Source: CALMZY01 sp052033915
GTDB lineage: Bacteria > Verrucomicrobiota > Kiritimatiellia > CAIQIC01 > JAGNIJ01
Length of the DNA: 64,000 nucleotides
Reading direction: 5' to 3'
NCBI GenBank assembly: GCA_052033915.1
Contig: JBPOJF010000013.1
Span: 1 to 64,000, forward strand
Both the position numbers and the translations under genes were made by a program. The notes beneath the pieces are model-generated. The model saw only the letters and a program-made list of their open reading frames with translations. It made no database searches and was not told the origin of the DNA. This document shows positions 16,049-25,266 of the stretch, piece by piece. The first letter of the stretch is position 1, and each line of letters starts with the position of its first letter.

Positions 16049-16956
16049 AGCCGGATTCCGCTGCACATTCCGGGCTCGTGGCCGTTGTCGGCCGCGCGAA
16101 TGTCGGCAAGTCGACCCTGCTGAACACGATCGTCGGCGAGAAAGTCAGCATCGTCAGTCCCGTGGCGCAGACCACGCGCAGCATGGTCCGCGCGATCCTC
16201 ACCGAACCGCGCGGCCAGCTCGCCTTCCTCGACACGCCCGGCGTTCACAAAGCGTCGTACGATCTCGGCCGCATGATGAACCGCACCGCGCGCGCGGCCG
16301 TCGAAGGGGTGGACGCCGTCCTGCTCGTCACGGACGCTTCCCGGCCGCCGCATCCGGAGGACGAAGGCTGGATTCGTCGACTGGCGCAGCACGATGCGCC
16401 GTGCATTATCGCGCTGAACAAGGCCGATTCCGGAATGACGCACGGGGACGAATTCAAGAAACTGCGGCAGGACATCTGCAACGAAAAGACATCCGGAAAG
16501 ACCGCCGAGTGGATCACCGTGTCCGGACTGACCGGCCACAACGTGGGCGAGCTGGTTTCCCTGCTCTTTCGGACGGTGCCGGAAGGGCCGCACCTGTTCC
16601 CCGACGACCTCCTCACGGATTTCCCGCGCAAGCTCGCGATCGCCGACGTCGTGCGCGAGAAGTACTTCCATCTGCTCAAGGACGAGCTGCCGCACGAGTT
16701 GGCCGTGGAGATCGACCAGATCGACGAGAAGGACGATCGCTGGGAGGCGCACGGCACCATCTTCGTGAACAAACATTCCCAGAAAGGGATCGTCATCGGA
16801 ACCAAGGGGCGCCTGCTGAAGAAGGTCCGCGAGGCCTCCGAGAAAGACCTCTCGGAAATGTATGGCCGTCCCGTATCGCTGGAACTCTGGGTCAAGGAAG
16901 AGCGGAACTGGAACCGGAACTACTTCTTCCTGAAGCGGCTCGGATACGCCGTGTAG
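16045..16956 (+). CDS. era: GTPase Era
   Basis: A 303-residue GTPase that binds 16S rRNA during 30S assembly. Motifs: G1 GRANVGKST, G2 in the TTR segment, G3 DTPG, G4 NKAD and G5 near VSGLTGHN. The C-terminal KH domain has HSQKGIVIGTKGRLLKKV and ends LELWVKEERNWNRN, with the RLGY tail typical of Era. GTG start with a strong upstream GGAGAGGAGG; overlaps the stop of the nuclease gene. Confidence 0.96.
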   Translation: MKPDSAAHSGLVAVVGRANVGKSTLLNTIVGEKVSIVSPVAQTTRSMVRAILTEPRGQLAFLDTPGVHKASYDLGRMMNRTARAAVEGVDAVLLVTDASRPPHPEDEGWIRRLAQHDAPCIIALNKADSGMTHGDEFKKLRQDICNEKTSGKTAEWITVSGLTGHNVGELVSLLFRTVPEGPHLFPDDLLTDFPRKLAIADVVREKYFHLLKDELPHELAVEIDQIDEKDDRWEAHGTIFVNKHSQKGIVIGTKGRLLKKVREASEKDLSEMYGRPVSLELWVKEERNWNRNYFFLKRLGYAV

Positions 16957-16972
16957 ACCGGCTCCTGCGCCC

Positions 16973-17001
16973 TTGACAACGGAATGAAAAGTCGGTAGCT
17001 T
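16973..17001 (+). promoter_or_regulatory. Promoter of the TPP-riboswitch transcript
   Basis: TTGACA (16973-16978) and TAGCTT (16996-17001) are 17 bp apart. Transcription would start near 17008, just before the riboswitch. Confidence 0.6.
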
Positions 17002-17014
17002 CCATGTCCGATCG

Positions 17015-17103
17015 GTCGCGGGGGAGCTTGCGATGCAGGCTGAGATCCTCTTGGGAGGAAAACCCTTGGAACCTGTCCGGATAATACCGGCGAAGGGAGC
17101 GGC
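17015..17103 (+). promoter_or_regulatory. TPP riboswitch (THI element)
   Basis: The conserved core of the thiamine pyrophosphate aptamer is present: GCTGAGA (17038-17044), then ACCCTTGGAACCTG (17061-17074), then the P4/P5 segment CCGGATAATACCGGCGAAGGGA (split at its middle). P1 can form between GTCGC (17015-17019) and GCGGC (17099-17103). TPP-bound elements normally reduce expression by terminating transcription or hiding the ribosome-binding site. The 51 nt between the aptamer and the ATG at 17155 show no T-run, so translational control is more likely. The gene it controls is the HypE-like gene at 17155. Confidence 0.93.
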
Positions 17104-17154
17104 AACAGTCCATCTACCGTGCTCTTGTCCCGCCTGCCGACGCGAGGAACCGCT

Positions 17155-18195
17155 ATGGCTATCATCGGAAAAATCACGGACGAACTCTTTCAAACCGTCA
17201 TCAAGCCGCGCCTCGGCGCCAAACGGCCCGAGGTGGCCGTCGGCCCGGAACAGGGTGTGGATGTCGGCATCGTCGAACTCGGCGATTTCGCTATGGCGAT
17301 GACATCCGACCCGGTGTTCATCGTCCCGGCCTATGGGTTCGAGCGCTCGGCCTGGTTCGCGATCCATATCCTCGCCAGCGACGCGGTGACCTCCGGACTC
17401 GCTCCCGCATACCTCACGATCGATCTGAACCTTCCGCCGGACCTGTCCGACGCCGACTTCGCGCTCATGTGGGAGATCATCCACCGCGAGTGCCGGAAGA
17501 TGGGCGCGGCGATCGTGACGGGCCACACCGGCCGCTACGAAAACTGCAATTACCCCATGATCGGCGGCGCGACGTTCATGGCGCTCGGGCCGCGCGACGC
17601 CTATTGTTCGCCGAAATTTTGCAGGCCCGGCGACAAGATCATCATCACCAAGGGCCCCGCGATCGAAGCGACGGGCATCTTTGCGGCCATGTTTCCGGAT
17701 CGAATCGAGAAACGGTTCGGCGAGGCGCTCCGCAAGGAGGCGGAGAGCGTGTTCTACAAGATGTCCGTCGTGGACGACGCGCGGATTGCCGCGTCCGTCG
17801 GCACGCGCGACAAGGGCGTGTCCGCGATGCACGACGCCACCGAGTACGGCATCCGCGGCGGCCTGCACGAATTCGCGAAGGCCGCCCAACTCGGGCTTGT
17901 CGTCCACAAGGACGAGATTGTCGTCACCCCGGCCGTGAAGGAAGTCTGCGAGATGTTCGCCATCGATCCGTTCAACAGCATCAGCGAAGGAACGTTGATC
18001 GCGACGGTCAGGCCGCATGCGGCAAACGAGGTGTTGAGGCGGCTGCGCGACAACGGAATCGCCGCGTCCATCTGCGGAGAAATGACCGACGAGGCGAAGG
18101 GAATCCAGATGGTGGAAGGCGGCCGGCAGAAGCCCTTCGATCATCCGGGTATTGACCCGTTCTGGGAGGCATTCTACAAAGCCCTCAAGTCATGA
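17155..18195 (+). CDS. AIR synthase-related (HypE/PurM-fold) protein under TPP riboswitch control
   Basis: A 346-residue cytoplasmic protein of the PurM/HypE superfamily, whose members bind ATP and phosphorylate small or bound substrates (AIR synthase, ThiL, SelD, HypE). The N-terminal half has TSDPVFIVPAYGFERSAWFAIHILASDAVTSG, close to the HypE-type pattern, and a substrate loop IVTGHTGRYEN. The C-terminal half carries a Gly-rich segment (EYGIRGGLHEFA) as in HypE. It ends in YKALKS and lacks the C-terminal Cys of HypE; no hyp genes are nearby. The TPP riboswitch points to thiamine metabolism or uptake. A TMP-kinase-like (ThiL substitute) role is an inference. Confidence 0.82.
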   Translation: MAIIGKITDELFQTVIKPRLGAKRPEVAVGPEQGVDVGIVELGDFAMAMTSDPVFIVPAYGFERSAWFAIHILASDAVTSGLAPAYLTIDLNLPPDLSDADFALMWEIIHRECRKMGAAIVTGHTGRYENCNYPMIGGATFMALGPRDAYCSPKFCRPGDKIIITKGPAIEATGIFAAMFPDRIEKRFGEALRKEAESVFYKMSVVDDARIAASVGTRDKGVSAMHDATEYGIRGGLHEFAKAAQLGLVVHKDEIVVTPAVKEVCEMFAIDPFNSISEGTLIATVRPHAANEVLRRLRDNGIAASICGEMTDEAKGIQMVEGGRQKPFDHPGIDPFWEAFYKALKS

Positions 18196-19793
18196 CGAGA
18201 TACGGATACTGGGCAGCGCTTCTGATCCTTGTCGCCGCCCCTTATTCGACAGGTCTTCGTCATGAGTTCGTCTACGACGACCACGGCTCAATCGTCGAGA
18301 ATCCGTTTCTCGATGATCGGGATTGTCTCAGGAAACTGCTGACATTTCAGACGATCACGGACGCTTCCGTCCCGGACGGGCGGCGGCCCGTCGTGGTCTT
18401 GAGCTACCTGCTCGACCGCGCCGTCTGGGGGCTGCGACCCGCCGGCTTTCACGCCGCCAATCTTCTGCTGCATCTGGGCGTTGTCCTTCTCCTGGCCGCC
18501 CTCGCCCGCCGGTTTCAGCCGGAACGGGGGCCCTTCCCCGGATTCGCCGCGGCGCTGCTCTACGGGCTGCATCCCGTCCTGACGGAGGCGGTGCAATGTC
18601 CGGCGTTTCGCGAAGATCTGCTGGTGACGCTGTTTCTATTGCTCTCTCTTCTGGCGGCGACACGCGCAAGAACCGTCTGGCTCTCGGTCCCCGCGCTGAT
18701 CGCCGCCCTGGCCTCCAAAGAGTCGGCCGCCGTCGCCCCGATCCTGATGCTCTGGATGTGGTTCTGTTTCCCCGCAACCCGCCTGCCGCGGAAACTCGCG
18801 ACGACCGCGGCGGCGGTCGCCGCGGGACTTGTCATTGTCTTTGCGGTTTTATGGCTGAACAGCGGCCCGCTCCAGGCTTCGTCCCCGGAACACGCCGCGA
18901 TGGCGCTCACGTACCCGGCGAACCTGATGACCGCCCCCTGGCTATGGCTTAAGGAGATCCTGCTCCTGCTCGCGCCTCATCCCCTGATTGTCGATCACGT
19001 GATCACCCCGGTGACGCAGTTCACGGATTGGCGGTTTCTGTGCGGCGCGGCGGCCCTTCTGGCCTGCGGCGTTTCCGCCGCGGCCCTCCCGCGCCGCGCG
19101 CCGTGGATCGCGTTCGGGATCGGCTGGATGCTGATCAGCTTTGTTCCGACCTCCAACATCGTTCCGCTCCACAATCCATTCGCAGAACGTTACGTCTACT
19201 TAACCGCCATCGGCTTCTGTCTCCTCGCGGCGCGCCTGCTTTCCCTGACGCCCGAACGGGAAACGGCCTGCGGTGCCGCGCACCCCGGCGCGAAAGCCTG
19301 CATCCACAGGCGCGCCCTGTTGCTCGCGTTGATCTGCATGGCCTACACGGGGCTGACGGTCCGCCGGCTCGCCGACTGGGCAGACGACTCGGCGCTCTGG
19401 TCCAGAACGCTTCAGCAGGAACCGCACAGCGCCCGGGCGCACACGTGGATGGGACTGAGTTGTAAAAGGGCGGGCGAGTTCGAAAAGGCCCTGCAACATT
19501 TTATGGAGGCCGACCGCCTGAATCCGCTGGAGGTCTCCGGCCTGATCAACATCGCGGTCCTTCACGGCCGGCAAGGCCGGTTCGCCGAGGCCGAGGCGCT
19601 TCTGCGCGAGGCAATCCGCCGCCGCCCGGACAAGCCCGACGCGCACTGGAACCTCGCGGTCGCGCTCGATGCGCTGGGCCGCCAGGCCGAGGCCCTGGCT
19701 GAAGTACAGGAGACGTTGAGGCTCGATCCGCGTTACCCGGCGGCGGTGACGCTCATGACGCAGCCGGCCCCGGAAAACGAACGCAACCCATGA
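18192..19793 (+). CDS. Polytopic membrane protein with C-terminal TPR repeats (TMTC/GT-C-like)
   Basis: A 533-residue protein. It has an N-terminal EFVYDDHGSIVENPFL motif (after the first helix), which recalls the acidic loop of GT-C glycosyltransferases and TMTC-type proteins. About eight to ten membrane helices follow, then HNPFAERYVYLTAIGFCLL. The last 130 residues form TPR units (HTWMGLSCKRAGEFEKALQHFMEADRLNP, AEALLREAIRRRPDKPDAHWNLAVALDALGRQAEALAE). Probably transfers sugar from a lipid carrier to proteins; unproven. The ATG overlaps the stop of the riboswitch-controlled gene (ATGA), so it shares that transcript. Confidence 0.72.
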   Translation: MTRYGYWAALLILVAAPYSTGLRHEFVYDDHGSIVENPFLDDRDCLRKLLTFQTITDASVPDGRRPVVVLSYLLDRAVWGLRPAGFHAANLLLHLGVVLLLAALARRFQPERGPFPGFAAALLYGLHPVLTEAVQCPAFREDLLVTLFLLLSLLAATRARTVWLSVPALIAALASKESAAVAPILMLWMWFCFPATRLPRKLATTAAAVAAGLVIVFAVLWLNSGPLQASSPEHAAMALTYPANLMTAPWLWLKEILLLLAPHPLIVDHVITPVTQFTDWRFLCGAAALLACGVSAAALPRRAPWIAFGIGWMLISFVPTSNIVPLHNPFAERYVYLTAIGFCLLAARLLSLTPERETACGAAHPGAKACIHRRALLLALICMAYTGLTVRRLADWADDSALWSRTLQQEPHSARAHTWMGLSCKRAGEFEKALQHFMEADRLNPLEVSGLINIAVLHGRQGRFAEAEALLREAIRRRPDKPDAHWNLAVALDALGRQAEALAEVQETLRLDPRYPAAVTLMTQPAPENERNP

Positions 19794-19800
19794 AAGACGC

Positions 19801-20250
19801 TTAAGGCTTTGCCTGATGCCGATCGATCAAGCCCTGCAAATGCTTGATGTATTCTTCCGCGCCGCCGGGCTCGTAGCCGGTCTTCGCCGCGACATCGCCC
19901 TGCGGGCTGAAGAGGAGGATCGTGGGAAATCCCTGAATGGCGTACTTTTCCGCGAGCGCCTGGTTGGCCGCTTTCCGCTTGTTCGACTGCGGCTTTTTAC
20001 GGGGGAAATCGATCAGGACACAGACGAGATTCTGTTGGGCGTAATCCTCGAATGCCTTTTTGCTGAACACTTCCTGATCCAGCCTCTTGCACCAGCCGCA
20101 CCAGTCGGAGCCCGAGAAATCCACGAGCACGTACTTGCCGGACTCTTTTGCCTTCGCCAACGCCTCATCCAAATCCTCGGTCCAGAGTCCCGCGAACGAA
20201 AACAGTGCGCCGCCCAACAAGATCATCGCGATCAATACGCTCTTCTTCAT
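19801..20250 (-). CDS. Periplasmic thioredoxin-fold protein
   Basis: A 149-residue protein with a signal peptide (KKSVLIAMILLGGALFSFA) and a thioredoxin domain whose redox site is WCGWC (Cys51, Cys54). The cis-Pro is in IQGFPTILLF, and the domain continues into GYEPGGAEEYIKHLQGLI, as in Thioredoxin_7 / DsbD C-terminal-like proteins. It likely reduces disulfides in the envelope. The ATG at 20250 was chosen because it starts the signal peptide. The gene follows ilvC on the minus strand behind a terminator-like hairpin. Confidence 0.85.
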   Translation of the reverse strand: MKKSVLIAMILLGGALFSFAGLWTEDLDEALAKAKESGKYVLVDFSGSDWCGWCKRLDQEVFSKKAFEDYAQQNLVCVLIDFPRKKPQSNKRKAANQALAEKYAIQGFPTILLFSPQGDVAAKTGYEPGGAEEYIKHLQGLIDRHQAKP

Positions 20251-20277
20251 GAGTTTTCTCCCACGGGACACCCTGTC

Positions 20278-20312
20278 AAAAACGGCGGGAATTCCACACG
20301 GAATCCCCGCCG
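20278..20312 (-). terminator. Rho-independent terminator downstream of ilvC
   Basis: On the minus strand a 13-bp GC-rich stem (20312-20300 with 20295-20283, one G-T pair) has a 4-nt loop and is followed by five T (20282-20278). It ends the ilvC transcript before the thioredoxin-like gene. Confidence 0.75.
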
Positions 20313-20336
20313 CCTCGGATCTCTGACCGCCGACCT

Positions 20337-21434
20337 CTAGTATTTCCGGCCGCCGACACCCTTCGTGCCGGCGGTGATGGCCTTGGCCTTCTCGTTCGGG
20401 CGGAGGGCGCGGACGGCCGCGCCGGCGCGCCACATCTCGGAGTCGCGAATCGCGCCCAGCTCTTTCGCAAGCTGTTTCTGGTAGTCTCGGCGGCCGCAGG
20501 ACTTGATCACGCGTTCGGCCTCGGCGCCGGTGGACACGCTCTTGTAGAGCTGCTTGAAGACCGGCATTACGGCCTTCTTGAACTTCGGCATCCAGTCCAG
20601 CGCGCCGCGCTGGGCCGTCGCCGAGCAGTTCGAGAACATCCAGTCCATGCCGTTCTCGTCGACCAGCCGGATGAGGCTTTGCGTGAGTTCCTCGACCGTC
20701 TCGTTGAACGCCTCGCTCGGGGTATGCCCGTGCGCACGGAGCGTGTCATACTGCGCTTCCATCACGCCCGCGAGACAGCCCATCAGCACGCCGCGCTCGC
20801 CGGTCAGGTCGCTGTTCGTCTCGTGCGGGAACGTCGTCGGGAACAGGTAGCCCGAACCGATCCCGACGCCGATGGCGAGGCAGCGGTTCTTCGCGTTTCC
20901 GGTCGCATCCTGCGCCACCGCGAAACTGGAGTTGATGCCGACGCCCGACAGGAAGTTGCGGCGGACGGACGTGCCCGAGCCCTTCGGCGCAACCATGATC
21001 ACATCGACCCACTTCGGCGGGATCACCCCGGACTTGTCCTTATAGGTAATGGAAAAGCCGTGGCTGAAGTAGAGCGCGTCGCCCTTCTTGAGATTCGCCT
21101 TCACAACGGGCCAGACCGCGCGCTGAGCCGCGTCCGACACGAGCATCTGGATGATCGTGCCTTTCTTGACCGCCGTCGGGATGTCGAAGAGCGTCTTGCC
21201 CGGCACCCAGCCGTCGGCGACCGCGCGGTTCCAGTCGCGCTTGAACTCCGGCGCCTGGCCGATGATAACCTTGAAACCGTTGTCTTTGAGGTTCAACGCC
21301 TGCGCGGGGCCCTGGACGCCGTACCCGATAATCGCGATCGTCTCGCCCTTCAGCACTTTGCGCGCCTTGGAAAGCGGGAACTCTTTGCGGGTGATGACTT
21401 TTTCCTTCACGCCGCCGAAATTAATGATGGCCAT
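20337..21434 (-). CDS. ilvC: Ketol-acid reductoisomerase
   Basis: Converts acetolactate or acetohydroxybutyrate to the dihydroxy acids in branched-chain amino acid synthesis, using NAD(P)H and Mg2+. The 365-residue protein has the dinucleotide motif IIGYGVQGPAQALNL, SHGFSITY, and VAPKGSGTSVRR. The C-terminal helical domain binds the two metals (ERGVLMGCLAGVMEAQYDTL, SEAFNETVEELTQSL). It is longer than the 330-residue class I enzymes by a short tail. An AGGAGA ribosome-binding site precedes the ATG. It stands alone, with a terminator and its own promoter-like sequence; other ilv genes are absent. Confidence 0.96.
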   Translation of the reverse strand: MAIINFGGVKEKVITRKEFPLSKARKVLKGETIAIIGYGVQGPAQALNLKDNGFKVIIGQAPEFKRDWNRAVADGWVPGKTLFDIPTAVKKGTIIQMLVSDAAQRAVWPVVKANLKKGDALYFSHGFSITYKDKSGVIPPKWVDVIMVAPKGSGTSVRRNFLSGVGINSSFAVAQDATGNAKNRCLAIGVGIGSGYLFPTTFPHETNSDLTGERGVLMGCLAGVMEAQYDTLRAHGHTPSEAFNETVEELTQSLIRLVDENGMDWMFSNCSATAQRGALDWMPKFKKAVMPVFKQLYKSVSTGAEAERVIKSCGRRDYQKQLAKELGAIRDSEMWRAGAAVRALRPNEKAKAITAGTKGVGGRKY

Positions 21435-21468
21435 AACACTTCTCCTTATTCTTTAGACGAACGGGATA

Positions 21469-21497
21469 GAACTAGCCTCGAAACGGCCGAAAATCAA
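21469..21497 (-). promoter_or_regulatory. Possible promoter of ilvC
   Basis: On the minus strand, TTGATT (21497-21492) and TAGTTC (21474-21469) are 17 bp apart, about 35 nt before the ATG at 21434. Confidence 0.4.
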
Positions 21498-21546
21498 GAG
21501 CGATTAAGGCCAAGTCAATGTTCAGGGCTCGGAAAAAACCTCGCCA

Positions 21547-21568
21547 TTTTTTCCCGGGTTTGGGAAAA
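21547..21568. repeat. Degenerate copy of the TTTTTCC...GGAAAA palindromic repeat
   Basis: TTTTTTCCC, GGG, TTT, GGGAAAA: an imperfect palindrome just before the small zinc-ribbon gene. It resembles the elements at 25267, 40786 and 52032. Confidence 0.4.
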
Positions 21569-21576
21569 TCCCTCCC

Positions 21577-21819
21577 ATGCCGCGACAATTCAACAACCTG
21601 ACCGCTTCGGAGCTGTACTGCCCGCGCTGCAAGACGTCGCGGCCGGTGCGGGAGCGGCTACTGCTCGTCCTGCCGCACGCGGAAATCTTCGACTACCGCT
21701 GTACGGCTTGCGGCGAATCGCTGGGCGAGCGCGAGGTGAAGCCCGGCCCGCCGGTCCCCGCGCAACGCGCGCCGCGCGCGCATACGACATCGGCCGGCCG
21801 GAAGCGGCGCGGCTCATGA
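21577..21819 (+). CDS. Small CxxC zinc-ribbon protein
   Basis: An 80-residue cytoplasmic protein with two cysteine pairs (CPRCK near residue 15 and CTACG near 42) that could hold one zinc, then a basic Pro/Arg-rich tail. Function unknown. Base composition matches its neighbours and rsmI follows 79 bp later on the same strand, so it is probably a real gene. Confidence 0.6.
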   Translation: MPRQFNNLTASELYCPRCKTSRPVRERLLLVLPHAEIFDYRCTACGESLGEREVKPGPPVPAQRAPRAHTTSAGRKRRGS

Positions 21820-21898
21820 TCCGCCTTCACGGCTTCCGTGTCGCCGGGACGCGGAGTGATGGAGTGACGGAGGAATGGAGTCCTGGTAGGATCGCATC

Positions 21899-22660
<762 letters not shown>

Positions 22661-22683
22661 ACTTTGGACCTTGGACTTCCCCA

Positions 22684-22712
22684 TTAACCGGGCCGCGATT
22701 GACAGGTATAAT
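22684..22712 (+). promoter_or_regulatory. Possible promoter of the 22727-25247 operon
   Basis: TATAAT (22707-22712) is a perfect -10 hexamer; TTAACC (22684-22689) is 17 bp upstream. The start would be about 8 nt before the GTG at 22727. Confidence 0.5.
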
Positions 22713-22726
22713 ACTCCGGTGTTAGC

Positions 22727-23224
22727 GTGAACTCACTATTGGAGCTCCGCTGGCTGGTGAAACAAACAACGGCATTTTGGTGGGTGCTTATGACCGGTAT
22801 CCTCGTGGGCGCGGCGGATTCTTCGATCGCAGCGACACAGAACCGCGCCCGGATTCTGCGCGTGGAGCACGTCGTGGACGCGGGCGCGGCGGGCGCGAAT
22901 CATTCCAGCCTCATGGCCTCCCGCCTTCCGAAGTTCTCCGACGCAACGGCCTCCTCGCCCCGCGAGTTGTTCACCGTTTACTGGGCGCCCGCCACCGCCG
23001 TGCCCGCCGGCACGCTGGTGACGTTCGAGTATCTCCAGGAGGCTTCGCCGCATGTTCAATTTCTGTCCACGAAGTACGAATGGCCGGTGGACGGCGAGGA
23101 AAGAGCCCGCTTTGCGATTGATGTGGGCGGCGTCCGGCCGGCAGGCCGGGTCACCGCCTGGCGCGCGCGGGTGGTTTATCGCGGCCGGCTCCTTGCGGAA
23201 AACCGGTCGGAAACATGGAGATAA
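22727..23224 (+). CDS. Secreted or membrane-anchored protein of unknown function
   Basis: A 165-residue protein with one hydrophobic N-terminal segment (TTAFWWVLMTGILVGAADSSIA). A beta-rich domain follows with FTVYWAPATAVPAGTLVTFEYLQE and VTAWRARVVYRGRLLAENRS, suggesting an immunoglobulin-like or fibronectin-like fold in the periplasm. It overlaps the STAS gene by 10 bp, so it belongs to the same operon and may act as its sensor or target. No family was recognised. GTG start with a promoter directly upstream. Confidence 0.55.
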   Translation: MNSLLELRWLVKQTTAFWWVLMTGILVGAADSSIAATQNRARILRVEHVVDAGAAGANHSSLMASRLPKFSDATASSPRELFTVYWAPATAVPAGTLVTFEYLQEASPHVQFLSTKYEWPVDGEERARFAIDVGGVRPAGRVTAWRARVVYRGRLLAENRSETWR

Positions 23225-23790
23225 TCAACGTGGCAGCTCCCGAACAACCGGTCGACCAGCTTCTCGTGGGCATCAGCGGCGAGATTGCGTTCATCCGCGT
23301 CCTCGGCCGGGGCTCCTTCAAGATCAGCACGGCACTGAAGGAATTCTCCGCCGCGGCGATTGACACCGGCTGCACGAGCCTGGTCCTTGACATGGCCGAG
23401 TGCGTCGGCATGGACAGCACGTTCATGGGCGTGCTGGCGGGACTTGCGTTCCGGCTCAAGCAGAAGTCGGCCGCCGGCCGCATCACCATGGTCAACCTCT
23501 CCGTCCGGACACGCGGTCTCCTCACCACGCTCGGGCTGGACCAGGTGATCGATCCCCACATGGCCGGCGCGACGCCGGAGAATCTCCAGCCGTATTTTCA
23601 GAGCACGGCCAGCCGAATGACCGCGCTCGACACGCGCGAGAACAGCACGCGTGTCACCGCGGAGACGATGCTTGAAGCCCACGAGAACCTCGTGAAGCTC
23701 TCCCCGGAGAATCTTCCGAAGTTCAAGGACGTGCTCGCCTTCCTTCGGGAGGATCTCAAGGCGAACCCGCGCGACGGCCAAAAACAGTAA
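23215..23790 (+). CDS. STAS-domain anti-sigma factor antagonist-like protein
   Basis: A 191-residue cytoplasmic protein. Residues about 20-115 form a STAS domain; LVLDMAECVGMDSTFMGVLAGL contains the phosphorylatable Ser/Thr position (Ser68-Thr69) found in SpoIIAA and RsbV. An extra helical tail of about 75 residues follows (ENSTRVTAETMLEAHENLVKLSPENL), which is not part of a plain RsbV. In partner switching, the dephosphorylated form frees a target from a kinase. The stop overlaps the start of the phosphatase gene by one base (TAATG), so the pair is translated together. Confidence 0.85.
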   Translation: MEIINVAAPEQPVDQLLVGISGEIAFIRVLGRGSFKISTALKEFSAAAIDTGCTSLVLDMAECVGMDSTFMGVLAGLAFRLKQKSAAGRITMVNLSVRTRGLLTTLGLDQVIDPHMAGATPENLQPYFQSTASRMTALDTRENSTRVTAETMLEAHENLVKLSPENLPKFKDVLAFLREDLKANPRDGQKQ

Positions 23791-25247
23791 TGAGTCTCCT
23801 GTTGCAAATGGGCGTTCTGTTTTTCCTTCTCATGGTCGCCGGCATCGGCGGCGGCGCCGCCCTCGTGATCCTGTTCTTCCGCAACCGCCGGCTGAGGGAG
23901 CAGCATGTCGCGCTGCTCCAGGAAAAGGAAGTCATCTACGGCTTCGTGCACGACGTGGCCGAGGTGTTCGCCGACGCCGCCATCGTGGAACTCGACCTGA
24001 TGCTGAAACGCGTGCTGTTCTATGCGTTGCGCACCACCAAGGCCGGCGCCGGGGTGATCTACCTGTTCGAACCCGGAGGCGAGATGCTTCGCGCGCGGGC
24101 CATCAACGGCATCTTCCCGCCCTTGCTCGGCGGCGTGGATACCGGCCTGGAGCGCGCGATGAGCAAGTCCCGGCATGTTCAGCAGCTTGTCGCCACCCGG
24201 CTGATCAGCAAGGGCGAAGGACTCGTGGGCGCCGTGGCGGATTTCGGATCGCCGATCCTGATCGGGGACGCCGAAACCGACCCGCGCGTCCCGCGCTATG
24301 AGCTCGATTTTCTCCGGATCCATTCCCTGCTGCTGGTCCCCATGCGGTTCCATCAGAAGATCATGGGCGTGCTGGCCGTGGTCAACCGCGTGGACGGCAA
24401 CCCGTTCATCCAGACCGACATGAATCTTCTGCAGTCGCTCGCGGACCAGGCCTCGGTTTCCGTCCACTATGCCGGCCTGCGCGAGTCACTGGACAAGAAA
24501 CAGCGCATGGACCACGACCTCAGCATCGCGCGCCGGATACAGACCGCCCTCCTCCCGAAGGAACTGCCGCGCGTCGAGGGCGTCGAGCTGGCCGCGTTCA
24601 ATTATCCGGCGCTCGAGATCGGCGGCGACTACTACGATTTCGTGCAGGTGGACGACACGCACCTCGGCATCGCGATCGCGGACGTCTCGGGCAAGGGCAT
24701 CGGGGGCGCCATCATGATGTCCGTCTGCCGGAGCGTCCTGCGCGCGCATGCCCTGCGGCACCTCAACCCGGCGGATGTCCTGCGGCTCATCAACCAAGTG
24801 CTGTCCCAGGATATTCAAGAGGACATGTTCGTCAGCATGTTATACATGGTCCTCAACACCGCCACCCGCGAACTCACGGTGGCGCGCGCCGGCCACGAAC
24901 GCCCGATCCTCTGCTCGGGCGACAAGTCGGGCTTCACGATCATCGACTCGCCGGGCATCGCCATCGGCCTGTCCGACTCGCCGACCTTCGACAAGATCCT
25001 GAAGGAAGTCACCCTGCACCTCCAACCGGGCGACGTGATCGTGGCCTACACGGACGGCATCACCGAGGGCATGAACGAGCGCGACGAGGAGTGGGGCATC
25101 GACAACTTCCTCGACTCGATCCGCACGGCGGCCGACGAGGGCGCGCACAGCGTGCTGAACAACGTCCGGCAGCGGCTCGAACGCTTCGTCGGCGACCGGC
25201 CCCAATACGACGACATGACGCTGCTCGCGATCCGCGCCATGCGGTAG
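23790..25247 (+). CDS. GAF-SpoIIE (PP2C-type) phosphatase, RsbU-like
   Basis: A 485-residue membrane protein. An N-terminal helix (MGVLFFLLMVAGIGGGAALVILFF) anchors it. A GAF domain follows (about 55-225; GEGLVGAVADFGSPILIGDAETDP, LLLVPMRF). A coiled linker (SLDKKQRMDHDLSIARRIQTALLP) leads to the SpoIIE phosphatase (about 250-485) with the metal residues in EIGGDYYDF, VSGKGIGGAI, GHERPIL and YTDGITEG, ending in DDMTLLAIR. It should dephosphorylate the STAS protein encoded just upstream in response to a signal sensed by GAF. No RsbW-type kinase is near. Confidence 0.92.
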   Translation: MSLLLQMGVLFFLLMVAGIGGGAALVILFFRNRRLREQHVALLQEKEVIYGFVHDVAEVFADAAIVELDLMLKRVLFYALRTTKAGAGVIYLFEPGGEMLRARAINGIFPPLLGGVDTGLERAMSKSRHVQQLVATRLISKGEGLVGAVADFGSPILIGDAETDPRVPRYELDFLRIHSLLLVPMRFHQKIMGVLAVVNRVDGNPFIQTDMNLLQSLADQASVSVHYAGLRESLDKKQRMDHDLSIARRIQTALLPKELPRVEGVELAAFNYPALEIGGDYYDFVQVDDTHLGIAIADVSGKGIGGAIMMSVCRSVLRAHALRHLNPADVLRLINQVLSQDIQEDMFVSMLYMVLNTATRELTVARAGHERPILCSGDKSGFTIIDSPGIAIGLSDSPTFDKILKEVTLHLQPGDVIVAYTDGITEGMNERDEEWGIDNFLDSIRTAADEGAHSVLNNVRQRLERFVGDRPQYDDMTLLAIRAMR

Positions 25248-25266
25248 ACGCGGGTTGCGGATCGCA

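Noticed and set aside
15961..18144. Long minus-strand frame opposite era and the HypE-like gene
   Set aside because: Overlaps the riboswitch and two certain genes; composition is that of a shadow frame.
22699..22712. TTGACA directly next to TATAAT
   Set aside because: Only 2 bp separate the hexamers; the spacing is not that of a promoter, so TTAACC at 22684 was used instead.
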